A stretch of 64,000 bases of DNA, taken from assembly GCA_031394355.1 (NCBI GenBank), contig JANNSU010000042.1, positions 3,204-67,203 on the forward strand, read 5' to 3'. Positions 8,877 to 15,427 of the stretch are shown piece by piece; the first letter of the stretch is position 1, and every line of letters starts with the position of its first letter. The stretch comes from JAEUMY01 sp031394355. Its GTDB lineage: Bacteria > Pseudomonadota > Gammaproteobacteria > Burkholderiales > Usitatibacteraceae. A model generated the notes under the pieces. It saw nothing but the letters and a program-made list of their open reading frames with translations. It was not told where the DNA came from and ran no database searches. A program made the position numbers and the translations under genes.

Positions 8877-9986
8877 ATGGCGATCAAGCGACCCAAGGGA
8901 CATCCAGGCAGCGTGGTGGTGCTGGAGCATGTGTCAAACGTGCTGAAGGACAATGCGCTCGGCGATCCGAATATTCGCAAGCTGGCGGTGTGGCTGCCGC
9001 GTGAGTATGACGAAGGTGCCACGCGTGGACGCGGCCAGCGATTTCCTGTCTTCGTGGACATGGTGGGCTTTACCGGCACTGGCCTCGCGCACACCAACTG
9101 GAAGCCCTTCAACGAGAACGTGCCTGAGCGCGCCGCGCGCCTCATCCACGAGAAAAAGATGGGGCCGGCCATCATCGTCTTCCCGGATTGCTTCACCGCA
9201 CTCGGCGGCAACCAGTACATCAACTCCTCGGCACTCGGCAACTACGCCGACTATCTGAACCAGGAGATCGTCCCGTTCGTGGACAAGGAATTCCGCACAT
9301 TGGCATCACGCGAACATCGCGGCTGTTTCGGCAAGTCTTCGGGCGGCTACGGTGCCATCATCCACGGCATGAAGTATGCGAAGCACTGGGGCGCCATCGC
9401 CGACCACTCTGGTGACGCCTATTTCGATTTCGTCTACTACCACGACTGGCCCAACACGCTGAATGAGCTCGCCAAGTTCGCGGAGCCGAAGCGCGAGAAA
9501 GGGCCGCAGGACGTTCGCAAGCGGGAGAAGGGCGCGGGCAAGGGGTTGGATGACGGCCGCGTCGCGCGCTTCCTGAAATCCGTATGGGCCAAGGACAAGG
9601 TGTCCAATGCGGAGGGTCACGTGATCATGAATCTTTGCATGGCGGCGACGTACGATCCAGATCCCAAGGCGCCAAACGGCTTTCGACTCCCGTTCAATCT
9701 GGAAACCGGCGAGTTGCTGAAGGATCGCTGGAAGGTATGGCAGTCGCACGACCCCATCAACCTGGTCGCCAAGTACAAGAAGAATCTCGCCACGTTGCGC
9801 GGCATCTACATCGACTGCGGCTGGCGCGATCAGTATCACATCCACTACGGCACCCGCATCCTCTCGAAGCGCCTGGCCGAGGCAGGCATCAAGCATGTGT
9901 ACGAGGAGTTCGACGACAACCATTCGGATGTGGACTACCGGATGGATGTGAGCTTTCCGTTTCTGTACAAGGCGCTGAAGCCGTGA
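8877..9986 (+). CDS. Alpha/beta-hydrolase esterase family protein
   Basis: 369 aa, with AGGGGAGA just before the ATG at 8877. It resembles the putative esterase (esterase D/enterochelin esterase-like) group. The strand-turn motif VDMVGFTGTG is followed by IIVFPDCFTALGGNQYINSS, the nucleophile elbow GKSSGGYGA near residue 155, and a conserved-looking His in EFDDNHSDVDYRM near the C-terminus, with an acidic residue around YIDCGWRDQ. There is no signal peptide, so it is probably cytoplasmic. Substrate unknown. It has no obvious operon partners; a GC-rich repeat follows. Confidence 0.85.
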   Translation: MAIKRPKGHPGSVVVLEHVSNVLKDNALGDPNIRKLAVWLPREYDEGATRGRGQRFPVFVDMVGFTGTGLAHTNWKPFNENVPERAARLIHEKKMGPAIIVFPDCFTALGGNQYINSSALGNYADYLNQEIVPFVDKEFRTLASREHRGCFGKSSGGYGAIIHGMKYAKHWGAIADHSGDAYFDFVYYHDWPNTLNELAKFAEPKREKGPQDVRKREKGAGKGLDDGRVARFLKSVWAKDKVSNAEGHVIMNLCMAATYDPDPKAPNGFRLPFNLETGELLKDRWKVWQSHDPINLVAKYKKNLATLRGIYIDCGWRDQYHIHYGTRILSKRLAEAGIKHVYEEFDDNHSDVDYRMDVSFPFLYKALKP

Positions 9987-10030
9987 GTGGTGTGATGGGC
10001 GATTGGCGATGGGTGATGGGTGTGCGGAAA

Positions 10031-10171
10031 CCCCCCTTTGAAAAAGGGGCACGTGAGCCAATCCCCCCAGCCTGTAGGCCACCCCCCTTTGAAAAAGGGG
10101 GGCAGGGGGGATTTGCTCTGGTGTTGATGCGCTCGAAATCCCCCTCAATCCCCCTTTGCAAAAGGGGGAAG
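10031..10171 (+). repeat. GC-rich REP-like element, copy A with an extra half unit
   Basis: The core unit (about 10082-10171) has the C6-TTTG-AAAAA-G6 palindrome, then CAGGGGGGATTT, about 20 variable bases, AAATCCCCCTCAATCCCCC, and a second TTTGCAAAAGGGGGAAGT palindrome. A partial unit (CCCCCCTTTGAAAAAGGGG, 10031-10049) precedes it. The same organisation recurs at 15256-15349. The element ends immediately before the start of the RuBisCO-like gene. Confidence 0.9.
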
Positions 10172-10174
10172 TAG

Positions 10175-11281
10175 GTGGAGCGTGTCCCGGTCATCTACCG
10201 TGTTGAACGCAATGCGAATATTCGCGAACGCGCGGAAGCCATCGCCAATGAGCAGAGCGTCGAGGTGCCGTGCGCGGCCATCGGCAAACAATGGGTGCTG
10301 GATGAAATCATCGGCCGCGTCGAGGACATCGCATCGCTCCCGGATGGCGCACACCAAGTGACGATTTCGCTTGCCGCCGAGACCATCGGCAACGAGACCG
10401 CGCAACTCATCAGCATGGTGTACGGCAATATCTCGCTGGCAGAGGATGTGCAGCTGCTTGACGTGGCATTGCCCGATGCGGTGCTGTCTCATTTCCCCGG
10501 CCCGCGCTTTGGCATGGAAGGCTTGCGCAAGCTGACGCATGCCCACGGGCGCCCCTTGACCTGCACCGCCTTGAAGCCGCAGGGCCTGGACAGTGATGAG
10601 CTGGCGGCGCTGGCCCATCAACTGGCACTCGGTGGCTTGGACATGATCAAGGACGATCATGGTATTGCCGATCAAGCCTATTCGCCGTTCGCCGAGCGCG
10701 TCCCGAGAATCCAGGCCGCCGTTGCGCGTGCCAACAGGGAGACAGGTGGCCACTGCATCTACGCGCCCAGCCTTGTGGGCGGACCGCGTCAGATGGAGCG
10801 CTACTGCCGCATCGTCAAGGACGAAGGCGTTGGGGCGGTGCTGCTCATCCCCATGATCATCGGTCTGCCGGTGTTTCAGGAGATGACGGCGGAGTGGCTC
10901 GACGTGCCCGTACTGGCGCATCCTGGATTCGGCGGCGCGCAACGCATCGCACCGCCGCTTCTGTTCGGCAAAATGTTGCGAATATTCGGCGCAGACGCGG
11001 TCATCTTCGTGAACCATCTCGGCCGCTTCACCTGGCCGCGTGAAGTGTGTGAGGCGACGGCTGCGAATCTCACTGGCTCGATGGGACATCTCAAACCTGC
11101 GCTCCCCGTGCCCGCTGGCGGCATGACGCTGGGCCGTGTGCCCGACATGAAGCAGAGCTATGGTGATGACGCGATGTTTCTCATCGGCGGAGGATTGCTG
11201 ACGGCGCGCGAGAACTTGCTGGCGCGCTGCCGTGAATTCGTAGAGATGGTGAAGCAGCCTGTGGCTGCACAAGGAGATTGA
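10175..11281 (+). CDS. RuBisCO-like protein (form IV)
   Basis: 368 aa related to the RuBisCO large subunit. Residues near 118-160 show TCTALKPQGL (equivalent to the catalytic KPKLGL loop) and GGLDMIKDDHG, where the carbamylated Lys and the next metal-site Asp are kept but the canonical Glu ligand is His. Loop 6 and later substrate-binding positions differ from true RuBisCO, so it is not expected to fix CO2. Known RuBisCO-like proteins act as enolases or isomerases on sugar phosphates such as 5-methylthioribulose 1-phosphate. The GTG at 10175 is needed to include VIYRVE, typical of the family start. The GGGGGAAG before it belongs to the repeat element. A cupin gene follows 2 bases after the stop. 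Confidence 0.88.
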   Translation: MERVPVIYRVERNANIRERAEAIANEQSVEVPCAAIGKQWVLDEIIGRVEDIASLPDGAHQVTISLAAETIGNETAQLISMVYGNISLAEDVQLLDVALPDAVLSHFPGPRFGMEGLRKLTHAHGRPLTCTALKPQGLDSDELAALAHQLALGGLDMIKDDHGIADQAYSPFAERVPRIQAAVARANRETGGHCIYAPSLVGGPRQMERYCRIVKDEGVGAVLLIPMIIGLPVFQEMTAEWLDVPVLAHPGFGGAQRIAPPLLFGKMLRIFGADAVIFVNHLGRFTWPREVCEATAANLTGSMGHLKPALPVPAGGMTLGRVPDMKQSYGDDAMFLIGGGLLTARENLLARCREFVEMVKQPVAAQGD

Positions 11282-11283
11282 AG

Positions 11284-11757
11284 ATGACCGACTTCAACGA
11301 TTCTCCACCCATCGTGCCGCCCCTGCGCCCGCAAACCGAGACCTTTCGCTGGGACGGTGTCGGCGTGATGGCCTACAAGGAAGCGGGCAGCGCGCCGTTC
11401 AAGGACATCACGCGCCAGACACTTTTCGACGATCCCGACCTCAAGTGCCAGGTGCGCTATTTCGAGATGGCGGCGGGTGGCCACTCCACGCTGGAGCGGC
11501 ACGAGCATGTGCACGCCGTGATGATTCTTCGCGGCGAGGGCCACGCCATGGTGGGCACGCGAATATTCGCAGTGAAGGAACGCGACCTCGTGAACATTCC
11601 CGGCATGACCTGGCACCAGTTTCGCGCCACCGGTGATGCGCCGATGGGGTTTCTGTGCGTGGTGAATCAGGAGCGGGACAAGCCGCAGTTACCTTCCGAA
11701 GAGGCGTTGCAAGCGATGCGCGTTGATACGGAAGTGGCGGCGTTCATTCGCGTTTGA
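11284..11757 (+). CDS. Cupin domain protein paired with the RuBisCO-like gene
   Basis: 157 aa from the ATG at 11284, preceded by AAGGAGA; an in-frame TTG at 11278 overlaps the upstream stop. The single cupin barrel shows HSTLERHEHVHAVMILRGEG (metal His and Glu ligands) and, 30 residues on, NIPGMTWHQFRA (third His). RuBisCO-like and cupin genes lie together in the Rhodospirillum rubrum methylthioadenosine salvage shunt, where the cupin cleaves methylthioxylulose 5-phosphate to release methanethiol. The same role here is an inference from family and pairing only. The iterated palindrome (11559) encodes RIFA inside the barrel. Confidence 0.82.
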   Translation: MTDFNDSPPIVPPLRPQTETFRWDGVGVMAYKEAGSAPFKDITRQTLFDDPDLKCQVRYFEMAAGGHSTLERHEHVHAVMILRGEGHAMVGTRIFAVKERDLVNIPGMTWHQFRATGDAPMGFLCVVNQERDKPQLPSEEALQAMRVDTEVAAFIRV

Positions 11758-11771
11758 AAGTCAACGGCGGG

Positions 11772-11812
11772 GAACGCAGATGAACGCAGATGAAAGGCGG
11801 ATGAACGCAGAT
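11772..11812 (+). repeat. Short direct repeats GAACGCAGAT
   Basis: Copies lie at 11772-11781, 11782-11791 and 11803-11812, between the cupin stop and the convergent Imm53-type gene. No function is visible. Confidence 0.75.
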
Positions 11813-11860
11813 GAACTTTGCATCTGTTTGTTCGCTTCTCAATCCAGGGTCCATAGCGGA

Positions 11861-12172
11861 CTAGCTAGCCTCGTTGGCCCAATCTAGGAAGTGTCGCAAG
11901 ATTTCTTCAAGGCGCGTCGGATCTCCAGCACCTTCCCAGACGAGTTCAGTCACCTTGCAGTCGAGCCAGCTTTCTGCCGTTTGGTGACCATCCGAATCGA
12001 CGTTTAGCGACACAGATTCATATGGTTTGGCCGCCAAAAGTGTATCGCACAAGTCAATCTTGACCCACCAACCGGGATTGTCACAGGTGTCTATCTTGAT
12101 GCCATAGCGATGTTCCCAGACTTCGTTGCATTGGCTCTGGTACCAAGCCTGTAGTTGACTGATGGTGCTCAC
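11861..12172 (-). CDS. Imm53-like immunity protein, orphan
   Basis: 103 aa on the minus strand. The sequence LQAWYQSQCNEVWEHRYGIKIDTCDNPGWWVKIDL matches my memory of the Imm53 polymorphic-toxin immunity family (conserved W-Q-C-WEH-YGI-I-T-DNPGW pattern). Such proteins neutralise a cognate CDI- or T6SS-delivered toxin in the cytoplasm. No toxin gene lies next to it: the upstream neighbour on the same strand is a DUF2863 gene 9 bases away and the downstream side is a repeat. It is therefore an orphan immunity gene, or one acting on a toxin from competitors. The GC content is slightly lower than that of its neighbours. Confidence 0.7.
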   Translation of the reverse strand: MSTISQLQAWYQSQCNEVWEHRYGIKIDTCDNPGWWVKIDLCDTLLAAKPYESVSLNVDSDGHQTAESWLDCKVTELVWEGAGDPTRLEEILRHFLDWANEAS

Positions 12173-12181
12173 GAGAATGAG

Positions 12182-13372
12182 TTAGTGAAAATGCGCCGCC
12201 GGCTGATCGCTCTCTTCCGGCATCTCCGCATGCTGCGTCTCGCCTTCCCGATCCGGGAATAGCGGCGCGCCGCAATCGTCGCAAAACTCCGGCGTCATCA
12301 GCGCATCGAGTTCAATGACATCCGTGATGCCGCTTTCCTTCAGTTGAGTGCGCACCTCGTCCAGCGGACCGGGCGCAGCACCTTCATCTTCGCGGCCAAA
12401 GAGGGGCCACATGACGCCGTACACGACGTCTTCCTTGCCCTTGGGCTGGAAGCCGATGCGGTATTCGTCCACCCGTTCGATCCCGAAGCCGCCGACAACG
12501 GCTGTCAGTTGCTGCGCGGGCACCTTGAGTGCGCTTTCGAGAAACGCCGCAGCGGCGCGGATGCCATAGGGCCTCACTGCGCGATCTGCTTCGCGGCAGG
12601 CAACGAAGTAGGCTTCGGGCAACAGACACTCGAACACGCAGCCCGTAAGTACCGGCGCGATGTTCGGGCGGCCCTGTGCGATCCACTGCTCCAGACAGGT
12701 GGATCGACTGGCGTGGCTGCTGGTGCCGATTTCCTGCCAGCGAAAAAGGGGCTTTCCTGCAGGCACGGCCAGCGCCGCCATGAGAAAGCGGGAGTCAGCC
12801 AACAGCTCTGCAGTCTCCGGGTATTCGCCGGCCTCCGGTTTCACTGCCGTGCCTGCCACGGCGGCTTGTCCGAGCTTTCGTGCGAGCTTGCGTACTTCGG
12901 AGAACTGTTTCGGCATCTGGTCAATGCTGTAGAGGTAGGGCAACATCGACAGCCGGGTGCCACTTGCCATGACATGCGCCTGGAGGTGCGCTGACAACGA
13001 GGCGGCTGCGCTGGCGGACAGCGCGCCGGATGGAATCGAGTACTTGGACCACGCGACGATGGGTGCGGCGATGAGCAACACATCCCAGGCCGCACCGTCT
13101 CGCTCGATCGAGACGGTCTCGGCCTCGGCCTCGACCAGATCCATGAGGGAGTCATAACCGGCGATCTGGGTCTGGAAAAGGTGATCCAGCGCAGTGCTGA
13201 CGGTGGTGTCATGACCGTGATCCAGCAGCCGGGCAACCGACTGCCCGATCTGGCTCTCCCAGAAACGATCCTCGGCACGGCTGCCTGATGCGGCAAGCCC
13301 CAATGCAAGGCTGACAAGTCGTTCGGCTTCAGGGGTGAGACGGGCAGGAGATTTGCTGCGGGGGCGTTTCAT
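12182..13372 (-). CDS. DUF2863 family protein
   Basis: 396 aa, minus strand, ATG at 13372. It starts MKRPRSKSPARLTPEAERLVSLALGLAASGSRAEDRFWE and contains the mid-region WSKYSIPSGALSA and the C-terminal FCDDCGAPLFPDREGE with a CxxC pair. I recognise this as DUF2863, a soluble protein of unknown function found mainly in betaproteobacteria. It is one of the lineage clues in the window. There is no signal peptide or membrane segment. It is transcribed divergently from the glycine riboswitch-gcvT unit. Confidence 0.8.
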   Translation of the reverse strand: MKRPRSKSPARLTPEAERLVSLALGLAASGSRAEDRFWESQIGQSVARLLDHGHDTTVSTALDHLFQTQIAGYDSLMDLVEAEAETVSIERDGAAWDVLLIAAPIVAWSKYSIPSGALSASAAASLSAHLQAHVMASGTRLSMLPYLYSIDQMPKQFSEVRKLARKLGQAAVAGTAVKPEAGEYPETAELLADSRFLMAALAVPAGKPLFRWQEIGTSSHASRSTCLEQWIAQGRPNIAPVLTGCVFECLLPEAYFVACREADRAVRPYGIRAAAAFLESALKVPAQQLTAVVGGFGIERVDEYRIGFQPKGKEDVVYGVMWPLFGREDEGAAPGPLDEVRTQLKESGITDVIELDALMTPEFCDDCGAPLFPDREGETQHAEMPEESDQPAAHFH

Positions 13373-13483
13373 GGCGGGGCTTTCAACGGCGTGATGCGGA
13401 CCACGATTCTACCCGTACGATTCTACTCGCGTGATTCTGCTCGCATTGACGAGCCCGGCTCATCCCGATATAGTCGCCGCCAC

Positions 13484-13702
13484 TGATCGGGAGAGCGTCA
13501 AAACGAATATCGAAGCGAATATTCGCAATGACCGCCGAAGGGGCTCAAAACTCTCAGGCAAAAGGACCGACAGACGGATGGGGATTCCGTCCGAACTCTG
13601 GAGAGCGGCCATGTTGTGGATGGCCCACCGAAGGGGCTAGCGGCGTTGCCGGATGGTGATCCGGGGGGCTGTAATCTCTCAGGTACAAAGGACAGAGGGG
13701 CA
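13484..13702 (+). promoter_or_regulatory. Tandem glycine riboswitch (gcvT element)
   Basis: Two aptamers in series. The first has GGGAGAG near 13489, GCCGAAGGGGC near 13531 and CTCTCAGGCAAAAGGAC near 13551. The second has TCTGGAGAG near 13597, CACCGAAGGGGC near 13627 and TCTCTCAGGTACAAAGGAC near 13675. These are the conserved glycine-aptamer core segments. The tandem structure ends in an intrinsic terminator just upstream of gcvT, so glycine binding should permit read-through. The variable arm of the first aptamer contains the iterated palindrome at 13515-13526. Confidence 0.95.
13515..13526. repeat. Iterated palindrome GCGAATATTCGC inside the glycine riboswitch
   Basis: It sits in the variable arm of the first aptamer, between AACGAATATCGAA and AATGACCGCCGAAGG. 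As RNA it can fold as a self-complementary hairpin tip. Confidence 0.95.
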
Positions 13703-13740
13703 AGGAAGGCAGCGATGCCTTCCTTGCCCCTTTTTCTTTT
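13697..13740 (+). terminator. Riboswitch expression-platform terminator
   Basis: A fifteen-base perfect stem, GGGGCAAGGAAGGCA (13697-13711) with TGCCTTCCTTGCCCC (13716-13730), GCGA loop, then TTTTTCTTTT. Its 5' arm overlaps the end of the second aptamer, the expected geometry for ligand-controlled antitermination. Confidence 0.95.
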
Positions 13741-13758
13741 CAACGCTCCGGAGTTCTC

Positions 13759-14859
13759 TTGTCTTCCACCGCACCCCTGAAGTCCACGCCGCTCAACGCC
13801 GCCCATCGTGCCGCAGGTGCCCGCATGGTGGATTTCGGCGGCTGGGATATGCCCGTCAACTATGGCTCACAGATCGAAGAGCATCACGCGGTGCGGGCTG
13901 ACGCGGGCATGTTCGATGTCTCGCACATGCAGGTGGTCGATTTCAGAGGGCCGCGTGTGCGCGAGTTCCTCACCCGAGCGCTGGCCAACAATGTTGCAAA
14001 GCTCCAGGTCCCGGGCAAGGCGCTGTATTCGTGCCTGCTCAACGAAGACGGCGGCGTGATCGACGATCTCATCGTCTACTTCTTCGCCGAGGATTTTTTC
14101 CGGCTGGTGGTGAATGCGGGCACGGCGGACAAGGACGTGGCTTGGTTCAACCGTATCAACGCGGATTGGGGAATGGGGGTCGAGATCACGCCGCGGAAGG
14201 AATTCGGGATGATCGCCGTGCAAGGCCCCATGGCGCGGGAAAAGGTCTGGGCGGTGATGGCGAATATTCGCCATGACACCGAGCACATGAAGCCCTTCAA
14301 CGGCTACCTCGCCAATGAGGCCATGGTGGCCCGCACCGGCTATACGGGCGAGGACGGATTCGAGATTGTCGTGCCGGCCACCAGCGTCGAGGCATTGTGG
14401 AACCAGCTCGTTGCAGCGGGCGTTCGCCCCTGCGGGCTTGGCGCACGCGACACGCTGCGTCTGGAAGCAGGCATGAACCTTTACGGCCAGGACATGGATG
14501 AGAACGTCAGCCCGCTCGATGCAGGGCTCGCATGGACCGTTGACATGGAAAGCCCGCGGGAGTTTGTAGGCAAGGTTGCCCTGCAGCAGCGCGGCCAGAC
14601 CTGGCAGTTCGTCGGCTTGATCCTGCAGGAGAAGGGCGGCGTGCTGCGTGCGCATCAGGACGTCATCACGGCGAACGGCAAGGGCGAGATCACCAGCGGC
14701 ACGTTCTCGCCGTCCATGCAGCAGTCCATCGCCCTGGCGCGAGTGCCCCTTGGCGCCGTGCCGGGAGACATCGTCCATGTCGTGATTCGCGACAAGCAGC
14801 TCGCAGCGAAGGTGGTGAAGCTTCCCTTCGTGCGCAACGGCAAGATTTTGGTCAATTAA
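13759..14859 (+). CDS. gcvT: Glycine cleavage system T protein (aminomethyltransferase)
   Basis: 366 aa. With tetrahydrofolate, the T protein takes the aminomethyl group from lipoyl-GcvH, yielding methylene-THF and ammonia. The N-terminal region AAHRAAGARMVDFGGWDMPVNYGSQIEEHHAVR and internal GTADKDVAWF, RTGYTGEDGFEI and GLGARDTLRLEAGMNLYGQD are diagnostic. The start appears to be TTG at 13759, with CGGAG 5-9 bases upstream; no ATG or GTG gives the family N-terminus. It lies 18 bases after the riboswitch terminator T-tract and is followed by gcvH after 15 bases. One copy of the iterated palindrome (14260) encodes ANIR. Confidence 0.96.
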   Translation: MSSTAPLKSTPLNAAHRAAGARMVDFGGWDMPVNYGSQIEEHHAVRADAGMFDVSHMQVVDFRGPRVREFLTRALANNVAKLQVPGKALYSCLLNEDGGVIDDLIVYFFAEDFFRLVVNAGTADKDVAWFNRINADWGMGVEITPRKEFGMIAVQGPMAREKVWAVMANIRHDTEHMKPFNGYLANEAMVARTGYTGEDGFEIVVPATSVEALWNQLVAAGVRPCGLGARDTLRLEAGMNLYGQDMDENVSPLDAGLAWTVDMESPREFVGKVALQQRGQTWQFVGLILQEKGGVLRAHQDVITANGKGEITSGTFSPSMQQSIALARVPLGAVPGDIVHVVIRDKQLAAKVVKLPFVRNGKILVN

Positions 14860-14874
14860 TCCAGGGAGAAAGAC

Positions 14875-15252
14875 ATGAACGCACCGGACAACCTCAAGTA
14901 CACCGCCACCCACGAATGGGTGAGGACCGAAGCCGATGGCACCGTGAGCATCGGCATCACCGACCATGCGCAGGAGGCGCTGGGCGACATCGTGTTTCTG
15001 GATCTGCCAAAGGTCGGCACGAAGGGCACGGCCGGTGAATTCATCGCCGTGGTCGAGTCTGTCAAGGCAGCCTCCGACATTTATTTCCCGATCTCGGGTC
15101 AGGTGGTGGGCGTGAACGAATCACTCTCCACTGCGCCGGAGCAGGTCAACACAGATGCCTTCGCTGCCTGGATGTTCAAAATCAAGCCGGACAGTGCGGA
15201 CGAAGTGGCGAAGCTGATGTCGGCAGCGGATTACACCGCGTCGGCGGGTTGA
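14875..15252 (+). CDS. gcvH: Glycine cleavage system H protein
   Basis: 125 aa, the normal length. This is the lipoylated shuttle protein that carries the aminomethyl intermediate between GcvP and GcvT. It starts NLKYTATHEWVR, typical of the family, and the lipoyl-lysine site is in VESVKAASDIYFPISG (Lys about 63). The C-terminal AWMFKIKP...ADYTA is also typical. AGGGAGAAAG precedes the ATG at 14875. The repeat element B begins only 3 bases after its stop, separating it from gcvP. Confidence 0.97.
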   Translation: MNAPDNLKYTATHEWVRTEADGTVSIGITDHAQEALGDIVFLDLPKVGTKGTAGEFIAVVESVKAASDIYFPISGQVVGVNESLSTAPEQVNTDAFAAWMFKIKPDSADEVAKLMSAADYTASAG

Positions 15253-15255
15253 TTG

Positions 15256-15349
15256 AATCCCCCCTTTGCAAAAGGGGGGCAGGGGGGATTTCTCAGCCTC
15301 ACGCATCACTGCAAATCCCCCTCAATCCCCCTTTGCCAAAGGGGGAAGT
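15256..15349 (+). repeat. GC-rich REP-like element, copy B
   Basis: Same organisation and orientation as 10082-10171: C6-TTTGCAAAA-G6, CAGGGGGGATTT, about 22 variable bases, AAATCCCCCTCAATCCCCC, TTTGCCAAAGGGGGAAGT. It is inserted between gcvH and gcvP. It leaves a frame open into gcvP and places GGGGGAAG before an in-frame ATG at 15353. Confidence 0.92.
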
Positions 15350-15355
15350 GCCATG

Positions 15356-15367
15356 GCGAATATTCGC
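15356..15367. repeat. Iterated palindrome GCGAATATTCGC in the gcvP leader
   Basis: Six bases downstream of repeat copy B. If the upstream ATG at 15353 is used, it encodes ANIR in a 25-residue N-terminal extension of GcvP. Confidence 0.95.
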
Positions 15368-15427
15368 AGTCGTTCGAACCACAAGACATTCATTCTTCAC
15401 CCATCACCAGATTCTCCTGAGGTCCCC

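Noticed and set aside
8378..9004. Plus-strand open frame overlapping the 65 aa small gene and the esterase start
   Set aside because: It runs through a strong terminator and two ribosome-binding sites, and has no family features.
9998..10080. Small coding frames in the GC-rich repeat region upstream of the RuBisCO-like gene
   Set aside because: The frames consist of repeat sequence, with no start signals of their own.
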